Below are positions 43,204-54,292 of a stretch of 64,000 nt of DNA, one piece after another. The stretch lies in NCBI GenBank assembly GCA_934047225.1, contig OW203994.1, positions 10,015,001-10,079,000 on the forward strand, in the 5' to 3' direction. The translations under genes were made by a program, and so were the position numbers. The first letter of the stretch is position 1. Each line of letters opens with the position of its first letter. This DNA comes from Ypsolopha sequella (Eukaryota; Arthropoda; Insecta; Lepidoptera; Ypsolophidae). Under the pieces are notes generated by a model. The model ran no database searches and was not told where the DNA came from. It saw only the letters and a list, made by a program, of their open reading frames with translations.

Positions 43204-44495
43204 CGAGGGTGAATCCAAAAGTTCTAAGCCCGACCTACAAAGAGGTATCAAATCTTTGTAAATCTACCGTCATTTGTTAGTATGTTTTTTCGTGATTGAT
43301 TGTGTGAAGTTGAAGTTCGATACTGCAAGCTATTATTTTTTTGTGATATTTTGTTTAACGCAGTCTGACGGGATTTTTCACAATGGAGAAAATTTAACAC
43401 CGTGCTGTGATTAAGTACCTCAATAAAAAAGGTCTTTCACCTAAAGAGATTCATGAAGATATGGAAACAACATTAGGGGAATCTGCTCCATCGTATTCCA
43501 CTGTCAAAAAGTGGGTAGCTGAATTTAAACGCGGTCGGGAGACCATTGAAGATGACCCAAGGAGCGGAAGGCCTTCAACGTCTACCACTAAAGAAAACAC
43601 TGACAAAATTTGTGATCTCATCCTAGGACACCGACGATTGACCATTAGTAGGATACCTGAGATCACAGGCATCAGTTATGGCCGAGTGCAAAACATTATA
43701 ACTGTAGAATTAGGGTTCCGTAAGGTTTCTGCTCGCTGGGTCCCAAGATTGCTTTCAGCTGACCAAAAACGAGTTCGATTCACAATTTCGTGTGACTGTT
43801 TGGAACTTTTTGAGGCAGATGCTGAGGATTTTATGTTTCGTTTTGTTACCATGGATGAAAGCTGGGTTCATCACCATACTCCTGAAACAAAACAGCAATC
43901 CAAACGGAAAAGATCTGGCTCACCCACGCCGAAAAAGGCCAAGTGCGTTTTGTCAGCCAACAAAGTCATGGCATCTGTTTTTTGGGATTCGAAGGGAGTT
44001 ATTTTATTGGATTATTTACCTAAAGGTGAAACTATAAATTCACGCTATTATTGTAACCTATTACGAAAACTTCGCGAAGAAATAAAAGAAAAACGGCCGG
44101 GGATGTTGCGTAAGAGAGTTTTGTTTCTTCAAGACAATGCACGAGTTCACACTTCGGTTGAAACGATGGCTGTGATCCATGAATGTGGTTACGAGTTGCT
44201 GCCTCACCCACCTTATTGGCCGGATTTAGCCCCCTCTGACTATCATCTCTTTCCAAATTTAAAAAAACACTTGGTGGGATCAAAATATTCGACTAGAGAA
44301 GAAGTGATAGTCGCAGTTAATGACTATTTTGACGACCTTCCGGAATATTTTTTTTCGAGGGTATAAACTGGTTGCAGGTCAGGTGGAAGAAGTGTGTTGA
44401 TCTAGATGGAGACTATGTCGAAAAATAAAAATAATTTTGAACCCACTTTTCTTTCATTTTCACGGTCGGGCTTAGAACTTTTGGATTCACCCTCG
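43204..44495 (+). mobile_element. Mariner element with perfect 32-bp inverted repeats
   Basis: Termini CGAGGGTGAATCCAAAAGTT... (43204-43235) and the exact complement (44464-44495) lie between TA duplications 43202-43203 and 44496-44497. Length 1292 bp, normal for a mariner. Identical inverted repeats and a near-complete gene suggest fairly recent insertion, but the gene is defective, so it could move only if transposase were supplied by another copy. Confidence 0.95.
43383..44428 (+). pseudogene. Mariner transposase, inactivated
   Basis: Cut-and-paste transposase of the IS630/Tc1/mariner group. ATG 43383 opens MEKI, then TAA at codon 5 where Glu (GAA) would be expected; the frame then stays open to 44366. 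The N-terminal half has the helix-turn-helix region and SGRPSTST linker; WVPRLL stands for the family WVPHxL motif. Catalytic Asp residues are in TMDESW, LQDNARVH and APSDYH, with 34 residues between the last two (DD34D). The conserved Trp expected shortly after QS near the KRKRSGSP stretch seems missing. An indel in the T8 run at 44348-44355 shifts the frame to an early stop; the alternative frame continues INWLQVRWKKCVDLDGDYVEK-like to TAA 44426-44428. The start at GTG 43407 suggested by the open frame is not expected to be used. Subfamily is not assigned with certainty. Confidence 0.93.
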
Positions 44496-44689
44496 TATAA
44501 CAAAAAACAAAACTAAGAATACCCACAAAAACATTAACTTATTGTTATAATTCGTGTTTTTTGGCAATTGTGTGATAAAACTTGTTGAATAACAAGCTTT
44601 CCAAATTTTTATGCTTTTCAGGCCAGTATGGTTCGCCATTTAGATGCTTCGCATACTGTCTACTAAAATCAATATTTTTAATTTAGTGG

Positions 44690-44771
44690 CGGAGCCACTA
44701 TTGTGGGGGCCCCTCTCTTGTGGAGGCCCCGGGGCTGTAGCCCCGGTTGTCCTCCCCTAAATCCGACCCTG
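44690..44771. repeat. GC-rich possible hAT terminal fragment
   Basis: GGGGCTGTAGCCCCGG local palindrome and an end reading CCTAAATCCGACCCTG, the complement of a common insect hAT-type end. The partner end was not found. Confidence 0.35.
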
Positions 44772-44825
44772 AGCGTGATGTATCGCGAAAACCTTACGAG
44801 CCTCATCATAAGCGACATGGAGCAA

Positions 44826-45193
44826 AATAGTAGTTTATGCTACTAGGGCGAAAAGGAATAAATTACGAGGACGATTTAAAACACGAGCGTAGCGAGTGTT
44901 TTAAACGTAACCGAGTAATTTATTCCTTTTACGCCCGTGTATCATACTACGTTTTTCAATGCATAGTGTGAGGAAATGAAAACAAATATAATCTTGTGAA
45001 CTTTCAATTATAATTGGCTCAAAAGGATTGTATCCAGAGCCGTTAAACAGTGGAAAAAAAAAGTATAACATCTATGGTATACAGGAAAGGCTGCAGGTTA
45101 GCCAACCATTGCAAAAAAATAAAAAAATAATCGACTTTCTGTTCGGTTTTGATGCATAAAAAGTGGGCCTTTACGAGCACATGCATTGAAAAA
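44826..45193 (+). mobile_element. Family G element, copy 4
   Basis: Keeps the best hairpin: AAACACGAGCGTAGCGAGTGTTT inside GAATAAATTACGAGG / GAGTAATTTATTC. A deletion removes the CCCTAGGGC block. Confidence 0.75.
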
Positions 45194-45457
45194 AATTAAA
45201 CGTTTAGACTCGTGGCTTTTGTAGTAATGCCAAAGATGATTTTAAAATGACGGTGGCCTAAGCGCGGCCAAGATCAAGACATATTTTAAATGAAATTACA
45301 TAATATAGACCTCCAGCAAGCAGAACCCCACCAACATTTATCCGAAAGATTTTGAAATATGACTAATTGTATTTCATAACCTGCCATAGGTACTTCAGTT
45401 CTTGTAATTCCTATAGCTTAATTGCTAAAAGATTTTTTATTATTTTTTTTCCAACGA

Positions 45458-45830
45458 TATACGTCATTTCAGGACTTAGTTTTCATTATTTTGGTATCTA
45501 AATTAACCATTTTTTTTAACGAATTGTCTGGTATGACGTCACTTGAGAATGTAAGACATTATACTAATTGTCATGTGCGATTGTGATGCAAAAAAAAGTG
45601 GTCTGTCTCTGTCTGTCTACTCAACTGTCAAATCAGTCGGAAGCAAATCATTATAAATCTTGATAGCAAAGGACACATTTGTAAACAGCCATTAAGGCAA
45701 ATGGAAGTTGCAGCTTTGTCGTAAAAATATTCATCATCATGAGGTTTTTTAGACCACAAGTTCTAAAATACGGCTTATTAAACATAAATCTTGAAATAGT
45801 TTTCGAAATTCAATCTAAGCGAATTAACAC
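45458..45830 (+). mobile_element. Family E element, copy 2
   Basis: ACGTCATTTCAGGAC, TATGACGTCACTTGAGAATG, CTGTCTACTCAACTGTC, GAAGTTGCAGC, GGTTTTTTAGACCACAAG; left palindromic arm is missing. Confidence 0.65.
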
Positions 45831-45920
45831 GGGGTCCCGACGAAAGTTTATACATATTCTTAACGAATACATTTTTATTTTTTATTTTGATGGTGTTCTG
45901 CTTGCCTGTGGGCTACAATG

Positions 45921-46068
45921 GTGTCAATTCGGCTAAACACAATTAAACTAATTCGACAGGACTAACCTTATTTTAAGCGTTCTGTCTTTGTCTTTTCGAT
46001 ACGGAAAGAACAAGACAGAAGGCTCAAATTAAGTTTAGTTCTGTCAAATAAATTAGCCGAATCGACAC
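45921..46068. mobile_element. Family M fold-back MITE, copy 2 (intact)
   Basis: 148 bp; GTGTCAATTCGGCTAA and TTAGCCGAATCGACAC ends; nearly full-length stem around TTTTCGATACGGAAAGAA. Confidence 0.8.
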
Positions 46069-46570
46069 AATTATATCCTTTTATGGCGGCGGCGCTTGAA
46101 CCAACTCCCGTACAAGTTTTCCCACTGTCATTTATATTATGTAACGATAAGCCGACATTAATTATCTTGAAAACATAAACCTGGAAGACCTTACATCGGT
46201 AATATAATTCACACTAGTTTTATATTGCCGTAAATATTTTATTATCATTTCATTCGTGTTCGTCGAGTATAGTAAACATCGTTTATTGTTGAAATCCTGA
46301 ACTTATTTTGTATTCTACCCTCAAATCTTTTATGGCAGCCAAGTTGTTAAAGTCAAATTCAGAGTTTCCAACTTCTGTCGTTTTACTCTAACTGTTATTT
46401 CCATAGAAATAAGCCGCACTAGCGTGATGTCATGATTCCAGATTTTCGTTGCGATGCGACATAGTTTAGTTATTTTAAGTTTTAACAAACTTTCTCCAGT
46501 TTGATTCTTTTTGGTTCAAATGCTTATAATTTATACTGTAAGGTGAGACTCCTTGATGGAACTTCATTCT
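46069..46570. other. No recognisable feature
   Basis: AT-rich non-coding DNA. Confidence 0.45.
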
Positions 46571-47091
46571 AACACTAATAAAAGTCTTCTTGTACGAGTT
46601 CCAATATTTTATTTACTTAATTATTGCGACTAGTTTCGTCTATTTGACATCGTCGGGCTAATTGGCATAGGAAAACAGTAAAACTGTAAAACTGTTTATC
46701 TATTCCAAGGTACAGTAAAACTGTAAAACCATTTCCAGTAAAACTGTAAAACTGTTTATCTATTCCAAGGTACAGTAAAACTGTAAAACCATTTCCAGTA
46801 AAACTGTAAAACTGTTTATCTATTCCAAGGTACAGTAAAACTGTAAAACCATTTACAGTAAAACGGTAAAACTGTTTATCTATTCCAAGGTACAGTAAAA
46901 CTGTAAAACAATTTCCAGTAAAACTGTAAAACTGTTTATCTATTCCAAGGTACAGTAAAACTGTAAAACCATTTACAGAAAAACTGTTTACCTATTCCAA
47001 TTAGCCCGACGATGTCAAATAGACAAAACTAGTCGCAATAATTAGGTAAATAAAATAGTGGAACTCGTACAAGAAGACTTTTATTAGTGTT
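46571..47091. mobile_element. Fold-back element enclosing a minisatellite
   Basis: About 95-bp inverted arms: AACACTAATAAAAGTCTTC...GACATCGTCGGGCTAATTGG at the left and the complement at 46998-47091. The interior is the tandem array 46676-46990. No ORF. Confidence 0.85.
46676..46990 (+). repeat. 60-bp minisatellite, five copies
   Basis: Exact 60-base period from 46676; unit contains TTTATCTATTCCAAGGTACA and doubled CAGTAAAACTGTAAAAC. The first two units are identical and the others differ at one to three sites. Confidence 0.95.
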
Positions 47092-47769
47092 CAAATGCTA
47101 ACCTATAAGTTTATAAATAAAATACATTAAAAAACATTTTCAGTCCTCAAAAATACAGCGTCATCATATTTTTATATATTTAGACTTCCGTATTCAAGTT
47201 ATACAACGGAACCGTTTCCGGAACGGATAAAACTATCAATAAAAATATTATCCATCCACACCAATGAAGCTCTGGGGTTTTTATCTCAGAAATACTTTTC
47301 TACATTTAAAGGGGGAAATTATTAGGGTATTCTTTAATTCAATCTCTGTTTGAAAAAGTGCGACCGGAAGGCCAAAAATGTTTCGTGTGTACATATAAAG
47401 AACACGTGAATTTAAGAGAAAAACTAGAAAAGCGTTGTCTAACAAATGTTTATTCAAACAGGAACTATTCAAGGCGCTTAATATTGCCAGATGGGTAATT
47501 TCTATATCCTACTCCTCTTTTATGGCCAAACCAAAAATATTTAAAAAATGTATTACGGAATATCAACTCTAGGACAACGTATGCAACATTTTTCTTTTTC
47601 GTACCACCAAAACTTCTACATGAAAAATTGTTTTAACTGAATGGTGTTTATTGGCTTGAATTCCCTACTGCTCCTAAGCGGCTTTTTTGATTTCATTAAT
47701 TTATGCTTTGATAAATAGATAAACTTGATAGCTATAAACATAACATAGGATTATTCAATCAAACAATCA
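47092..47769. other. No recognisable feature
   Basis: AT-rich; a 63-codon minus-strand frame is unsupported. Confidence 0.4.
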
Positions 47770-47942
47770 CGTCCATGTGAAAAGTATTATTTTCTCCTAT
47801 TTCGCCCTATCAAGGACGCAGCGAGCGTCTTAACAGCCACCTCGCATTGTGCGCTGATATGAACGTTATTTCAATGTCATTTCCGTCGATATTCGTACAG
47901 ACAAACATCGAGCTGCTAATTTGGCGACGGTAATCGCCTTAA
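47770..47942 (-). mobile_element. Family C TTAA-ended repeat, copy 2
   Basis: CGTCCATGTGAAAAGTATTA through CATCGAGCTGCTAATTTGGC to CGCCTTAA (TTAA 47939-47942). Confidence 0.7.
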
Positions 47943-47955
47943 CGTGCAACTCGCA

Positions 47956-48141
47956 CTAGCCCGGGTTTTTTAGTCGTTTTGAATCGAAAGTAATATTTTC
48001 CTCGATGCGTCCCTCAGGCAAAATATCGTGGATCATTTGGGACTCGATCATAAATCGATTTAATTCATTAATGTCACGGAACGTCTGGAGCTGACCTTGA
48101 TTTGACATCGGGATTTGATCGAGTGGGTTATTGACCGACAT
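47956..48141 (-). CDS. Short coding-like frame of unknown function
   Basis: Starts MSVNNPLDQIPMSNQGQLQT and continues with FRDINELNRFMIESQM and HDILPEGRIEENITF. Composition is balanced and hydrophilic, with mixed codon use rather than the A/T-driven codons of chance frames here. The last codons (KNPG, stop) fall in ACCCGGGCTAGTGCGAGTT, which resembles a broken family R head, so the original frame may be truncated by an insertion. It lies directly beside a family C end. No domain is recognised; it could be a fragment of a host exon or of a transposon gene. Confidence 0.3.
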   Translation of the reverse strand: MSVNNPLDQIPMSNQGQLQTFRDINELNRFMIESQMIHDILPEGRIEENITFDSKRLKNPG

Positions 48142-48672
48142 CTCTTGTGGTTAACTTGTGAGTTTATTAGAATGAGGATCAATTGTGGATTGTTGCACAA
48201 TATGTTTTTCTTAAACATACGCGGAAATATTATCATTACTTTTGAATAAAGAACACGCGAAGTATCATATTTACGTAGACTGAAAAACCAAAATCACTTC
48301 CCGGCGCATTCTTTGAATTTGGAACGAAGAGCGCACCGGCAATGTTGTATGAAACGGTGTGCTATTTGAATTTAGAACTCTTTCATCTATCTTACACATT
48401 GCATTCTCGTGGCTGTATAGCCACAGATGCGTTTACCTTTCGGCACAAACTGTAAAAAAAAAAAAAAAAATTGGCGGTGAAGTGGAGTTCGTTGTTATTT
48501 GGTTAATAATAAATTAAAATTTATTATGTAAAAGGCCCTTTTTTATTTCCTTGCATTTTTTTAAGAAAAGCACCATATATGCCTCGGCCGAAGTGGCAAT
48601 TGCCTATTTCGCTGCCTTTGCAATAATGTACTATTCCTTAACCAAGTAGTACACTGGATGTAAAGGAGGCCG
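48142..48672. other. Non-coding, with A17-type run
   Basis: A poly(A) run near 48452-48470 could mark an old retroposition; nothing else is identified. Confidence 0.4.
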
Positions 48673-48744
48673 GTTAACAGAGGCAGATGCGGAGCCGAAG
48701 GTATATAACTTGACGTAACGGAAGCATATGTGAAAAAAAAATTG
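48673..48744 (+). repeat. Family L, diverged left end
   Basis: GTTAACAGAGGCAGATGCGG and TATGTGAAAAAAAAATTG parallel 14414-14520. Confidence 0.4.
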
Positions 48745-49304
48745 TTACTGAAACAAGGTAGGTTTATAAAAATCATACCTTATAATATAACTTAGGTATG
48801 ATTGGAAATGAAAAGCTGATTTCCTAACTTAATTTAAAAGTTTAAATTAAAAACGAAACCGCCCTAAATTCATATTCCCCCGGGCTTTTCTACGCGAGTT
48901 CAAACTCGCTAGTGCATTGTTTTTGCGTCACGCGCGCGTTTTTCACACAAACCAAACACCGCTAAACCCCCGCTCCGTTTTGAAAATTGCGCAGGCGGAT
49001 GCGGAGGCAGAGTTACTATTTCATGCAGAGGTTGCGCACTTGTGTAGCTCCGTTACATCACGTCAGTGAGTTACAATTTTTGGATTACTTACTACATACT
49101 GCAAGTAAAGCATACCAACGCTATTTTAAAATTCTGTTTTTGTTAATTATGGATTAATGGGAATATAAAATTAAAGTAACACCTATTTTGTTCGATTTCA
49201 TGCAAAATTATTACCATTTGAAGGGAAAAAGCACAGCCATATTTTTACTAGCGTGAAACGCAATTCCCATGGCTTAATTTTTAAAAGATTTTTTTAAATT
49301 TTAT
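48745..49304. other. No recognisable feature
   Basis: Includes a CG-rich patch GCGTCACGCGCGCG near 48928 without gene support. Confidence 0.4.
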
Positions 49305-49712
49305 TTCAGAGAATTTACGTCATTTTAGGACATAGTTTGGTATATAAATTAACCATTATTTTTTCAAGATTTTTTAAAGAATTGTCCGATGAGCTTGTCA
49401 CTTGAGAATTTTAGACATTACACTGATTGATGTGTGATTGCTTTTAAAAAGAAGTAGTCTGTCTCTGTCTGTCTACTCATATGTCATCTAGCTGTCACAT
49501 TAGTCTGAAGCAAATTATTATAAATTTATCTTGATAGCAAAGGACACATTTCTAAACAGCCATTACTCAAGTGAAATTGCAGCCTTTTCGTAAAAATATC
49601 CATTATGATGGGGTTTTTTAGGCCAAAACTTCGAAAATACGGATTATTAAACCTAAATATCGAAATGGTTTTCGAATTAACACACCTTAACATAATTTAA
49701 TCTATGCCTATT
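49305..49712 (+). mobile_element. Family E element, copy 3
   Basis: Runs from TTTACGTCATTTTAGGACA to CACACCTTAACATAATTTAATC; it supplies the empty-site sequence for the A insertion at 23426. Confidence 0.7.
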
Positions 49713-49787
49713 ATGAATTTCATGAACAACAGAAGACAAAAATATGTCTGTTATCTGAACACTGTGCGTAATGTGTTCTATCACACG

Positions 49788-50245
49788 AAGTCCGTTTGGC
49801 TATGCTTGTAGTAGTGATGTGTACAGATAAGGGCATTTTGTGTGTGTTGCGAGTTTTGTTCCGCTCCCGAGGTTACGCACACTAGAAAACCCGGTCAAGT
49901 GCGAGTCGGACTCGCGCACGAAGGGTTCCGTACCATTATCTATAAAAACGGCAAAAAAATATGTCTGTTGTATGGGAGCCCCCTTAAATATTTATTTTAT
50001 TCTGTATTTTAGTATTTGTTGTTATAGTGGCAACAGAAATACATCATCTATGAAAATGATTTTCATCTGTCTAACTATCACGGTTCATGAGATACAGCCT
50101 GGTGACAGACGGACAGACGGACGGACAGACGGATAGTGGAGTCTTAGTAATAGGGTCCTGTTGGTTACCCTTTGGGTACGGAACCCTAAAAAGGGCGTGT
50201 GCATGCACTACTACAACCATAGCCAAACGGACATCATGAGGTAGA
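49788..50245. mobile_element. Family P3 MITE, copy 2, split by family R
   Basis: CACGAAGTCCGTTTGGCTATG at the left; GCATGCACTACTACAACCATAG at the right; R inserted at an A run after GCACACTAG. Confidence 0.8.
49891..50192 (+). mobile_element. Family R, short version, nested in P3
   Basis: Same head, body and tail as 33411-33720. Its GACG microsatellite is shorter. Confidence 0.8.
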
Positions 50246-51390
50246 ACATCTATACATCCACTAATTTTCTTTGATGCTGTCCTAGTTACAGTTGGAAACT
50301 GAATGAATTTGTTTCTGTGAATTTAACAAATGAAAATAACAGGAATTCCCTGGAAGTTTCGTGATTTTGTGAATCAGCAGGCGCTCTGTCAAAAGTTTTG
50401 CTTCATTTTTAAGGTTGTGTTAAAAAACGGAATCCTTTGTCACATTGTCCCGCTCTTTTGACTGCAAAATAGTACTAAATGGGTATTTGTAGATTGTAGA
50501 TCCAAAACAAACTACGGTGATATTTCAAGTTTATGGGCAGGTGGCAACATGAGTATGTGCGATTAACATTTGCGGAAGCTGGATGTTTTGTGACTCACTT
50601 ATTATACTTAATTTGATACTTATAGATATATTTCGAGATATATTTCGGCCCACTTTGGGGCCGCCATCAGTCGAAACAAAAATAAGTTGCAGTTAGGTAC
50701 ATTTATCCAGTAAAAGTGCACCAGAAAACCGAAAAATCTCTTTTAAAACATGTTATGTCTGGCGAAGTTCGATATTTAAATAAAGTGAAAGTTAATCGAA
50801 ACCGTTTGCCCTAGGACGGGTCGGGTAATTTATCCAATATGCCGTAAAGATGTCTTGAACCGATATATTAGTTTTAACGGATTTAAGATCGTATCGAGAG
50901 GTTATTAGTATTCCACTGGAAGCCCCGCCTTAGGGAACATACTGTATATCACGTCGTGAACCCTTTTGACCCTCGGATTATGCACCCCTAGTAACGAATG
51001 GTTGGTGAAGAGTGTGTAAATAAGGCGATACTCATATTTCTTGAATTCTAAATGTACTTGTACCCAACTCGTAGTTGGCACTGGGAGGTATTTTACTATA
51101 CATTGATTTTTGGCTGGTTACACTGAGTGATCTACGTTTTCATAGGAGACGTAAATTTGAGATACTTTATCTTTATTATTATATAGACTCGGTTAGTGAT
51201 TAGATCTATCAAAGTCACCTCACATAAAGTTTGTTTTTATTTTTTTACCAACATAAGTGCACAAATTCCGGTGCAATTTTATTTCTAGAGTAAGTTTTCA
51301 TACCTACATACATTATCCATTAATCAATAAAAATACTAAATTGAGATTTGTTTTTTTTTTTAATAAGGTAAATCATATATTTTAAAATTA
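50246..51390. other. No recognisable feature
   Basis: More than 1 kb without repeats or coding support; one of the longest plain stretches. Confidence 0.45.
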
Positions 51391-51669
51391 TATATAAGAT
51401 ATTTCAATTTAAATGGAAAGTAACTTAGGAGGTGATTCAGTATCGTTAATACATTATATTCAATGTAATGTACTTTTTTTTGCGCGAACTTTTTCTTCAC
51501 TTGTCCATACAAACTGAGTCAGCTCATCGGACCACTTTGTACTGAGAAGTGAGAAAAAAGTTCGCGCAAAAAAAAAGTGCTTTGCAGTGGAATGTGATGT
51601 ATTGACGATACTGAATCACCTCTTACATTACTTTCCATTTAAATTGAAAGACCTTATATAATATATGAT
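51391..51669. mobile_element. 279-bp fold-back MITE
   Basis: Arms ATTTCAATTTAAATGGAAAG, GAGGTGATTCAGTATCGT and TTTTTTGCGCGAACTTTTT with their complements; loop around 51512-51545. Confidence 0.85.
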
Positions 51670-51747
51670 TTCCCTATCCTTGATGACAATTTATAGGTTT
51701 TTTATTCGGAAAAGATAATGATGATGGGGCTATTTAGGCATGGTGAG

Positions 51748-51855
51748 GATGGTTTTGTTGAATAACTTTTGGGGGAATTTTGAATTTTTGTTTTTTTTTC
51801 GATTAATTAGGAAAAGGCGGATTTTTCACAATCTGGCCGCAAAAACACTCTTAAA
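51748..51855. mobile_element. Family P2 half copy
   Basis: TTTTGTTGAATAACTTTTGG, GATTAATTAGGAAAAGGCGG, TTTTTCACAATCTGGCC, CACTCTTAA. Confidence 0.7.
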
Positions 51856-52189
51856 CTAAAGCAGAATGGTAAAATATAGGTACAGTCTACATTAGCTCAT
51901 CGTTTCACTCTCCATGGATGAGGGGCTGACGGGTTCACGACCACAAACAGCACCTTGAGATTGGGAAACCAAAGCAGCTCGTAACATCAATCCCTCATAG
52001 TCAAATTGGTTTTGATCAATACTTATTCCCTTAATAGTTCCATAAACGTTAATTTTATTGTATAACCGAAAAAAGACAAACCATTTTATCACCGAAAAAG
52101 ACCATTTTATCACCGAAAAAAGACAACCAATTTATCACCTAAAAAAATCACCTGTGCTGTACAAACGCAAAGAGATAAAACTAAATTAA

Positions 52190-52358
52190 AAATTAAATTT
52201 CGCCTCCCCATAGTGATTCACTCAAAACTGGGAATGGATTACTATAGTAAGTCGAAATTTCTTTATACGAATTTCACTACTATTGTTATTGATTCATGAT
52301 GCTGATCACTTACCAAGCCTTCAGTATGGATTTGGACGATGATCAAAAAGTCACCTTG
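52190..52358. mobile_element. Family P1 one-arm copy
   Basis: ATTTCGCCTCCCCATAGTGA to TTCATGATGCTGATCACTTACC and AAAAAGTCACCTT. Confidence 0.7.
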
Positions 52359-53111
52359 TTTAAATATTTGATGACAATATTGGATATAAATCTAAAGTAA
52401 CTATACAAACTAAGCTAAAACCTACAGCATGCACATTCAAATATAAAAATTAAAAAATTGCAATTTTCAAAATTTAGAATAACTGATTACAAATAGAACT
52501 ATACCTCTATTTCTTTTTCCATGAACGCTTTCTTTAATTTATTTCTAGCTATTACAAGAGCAGTTAAAGAAATCTTTATTCAAAAAAGCAGTCGATAATT
52601 TTATTTAAAAAATCTACAGTTATTAATTTGTTCATCCTTTGTTTCAAATACTAACATTAAGTTAAGTTAAAAATAATTAAAAATTGTTTCATAATTTTGT
52701 ATGTACCTATCTTACAGTTTACACTTTTTTTTAGGAGTCAGATACTCATTGTATTTTATGATGTTTTATGGTCAATAAAGATATTTTATGTTTATGTTTA
52801 AAACAATTTCATTATAATATTGACACATGCGTGTCGGAGCTATTATTTCATTCTGAGTTCTAGTTCTTCTGAGATAAAAGAGGAACTTGGGTTGGGATAA
52901 TACAGATGTCAGGTAATTGTGACTTTTAGTGAGATGAGATTCACTAGTAGGCCTGGTATCAATGTCCGCGATATCCTCGCAGAATATGGTCGCTGTGACG
53001 CTGGAAATAATTATTATACTATTCATTTTTATTTTCATAAAATATGTTTTGTTTTTCTTTATTTTGTACTCAAGTTTAGATAAGTGTACAGTTATGTTTT
53101 TATGGGTCCCG
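52359..53111. other. No supported gene; AATAAA and a weak secreted-like frame
   Basis: A minus-strand 88-codon frame (52772-53038) starts MKIKMNSIIIISSVTATIFC, which looks like a signal peptide, but the rest matches nothing recognised. Confidence 0.3.
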
Positions 53112-53164
53112 TTTTTGGGGTTCCGTAGTCAACAACAAGGAACCCTTATAGTTTCGCCATGTCC

Positions 53165-53195
<31 letters not shown>

Positions 53196-53778
53196 CGCGG
53201 CTTAGCTTAGAGACTATTAGTACTAGAAAGCTGTAATTTGGCATGGGTAAACATATTTATCACGCCGATAAAGTGATACAGTAAAATTTTGAAAAAGATT
53301 TTTTTTAGTGTACCTCTCTTACACGTAAAGCGGGGATGATTATTTTTTTTTCTCGTCTATCCCCCTATATTAGGGGTGTGAGAAGATCATTTTTCGATCC
53401 AGGGTTCCGTTTGCGAAATATTAAACATAAAAGTGTTAATTTTTGTTAGATTCAAGTGTCCCCCCCCCCCCCTCTCTGCCGGCGAAACGGTTGTATTTGG
53501 AGACGTAAAAAAAATCACGGCGGTAGTATATATAACGAAATTAAAAAGAAAACTATCACAGCTAAGTAGGCTTCACAAGTTAACGAGAACAGATCGCGCC
53601 AAACTTTTTGTCCCCTCTAAACACGGGGCGATTCGCATCAGCAGGAACAAAATGTATGAGCCGTTCTTGCGAAGAGCAACTTCCGAGCGGACTAGAAGTT
53701 TGGCGCGATCTGTATTATTATAGACAATGGTACGGAACCCTTCGTGCGTGAGTCCGACTTGCACTTGACCGTTTTTTT
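53112..53778 (-). mobile_element. Family R, long version, copy 2
   Basis: Reverse complement of 3901-4582 over its length. Here the internal inverted repeat is clear: ACAGATCGCGCCAAACTT near 53589 with AAGTTTGGCGCGATCTGT near 53697. A C-run begins at 53460. Confidence 0.8.
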
Positions 53779-53924
53779 AATATTCAGGTGATTAGACCCT
53801 TAAGATATATAGAGTTTAATAGATTGTAAGTGTCAAGTTAAGTTAGGCCTCCATAACTGCAAATGGAGTCATTTACTATAATATTTTTAGTGCTACGTAC
53901 CTGTGTTGTGTGGTAGGACGGACA

Positions 53925-53966
53925 GAACCATTTGTACGCGAGTCCAACTCGCACTTGGCTGGTTTT
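53925..53966 (-). repeat. Family R head fragment
   Basis: GCGAGTCCAACTCGCACTTGG then GGTTTT. Confidence 0.55.
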
Positions 53967-54284
53967 GTTAGTATATTAAAAAATATATATTTTATAGTAA
54001 TATTTGTTACTATCAGCACTCAACCAAACATCAAAGTGGATGGTAAATTAGAAATTATAATATTTTAGTTGCCAGGTCGATATCAAAGTTTTAGTTAAAA
54101 TTTCCAAGCGAGCGATCAGTTACAATTTGTTAAATCATGCAGAAATTATGCTCATTCAATGCTCGATGCTCATTTTGTACTTGTTCCTTTTGCGGAAAAT
54201 TTTCAACGGAAGTTTAGTTACTGCACTGGAAAATCAATGGGTGTATTTTTCGCAACTTTTGTACTTTTTTTTGGCGACCTGTTA
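53967..54284. other. No recognisable feature
   Basis: AT-rich DNA. Confidence 0.5.
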
Positions 54285-54292
54285 CTATAGAT

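Noticed and set aside
46676..46990. CRISPR-like array
   Set aside because: Near-identical 60-bp tandem units, no spacer diversity, eukaryotic context.
49840..50136. 98-codon plus-strand frame
   Set aside because: Crosses the junction of P3 and R and ends in translated GACG microsatellite (RRTDGRTDG).
52962..53210. 82-codon plus-strand membrane-like frame
   Set aside because: Hydrophobic stretch comes from T-rich DNA and the frame runs into the R element microsatellite.
53433..53723. 96-codon plus-strand frame
   Set aside because: Antisense reading of the long R copy, starting in its C run.
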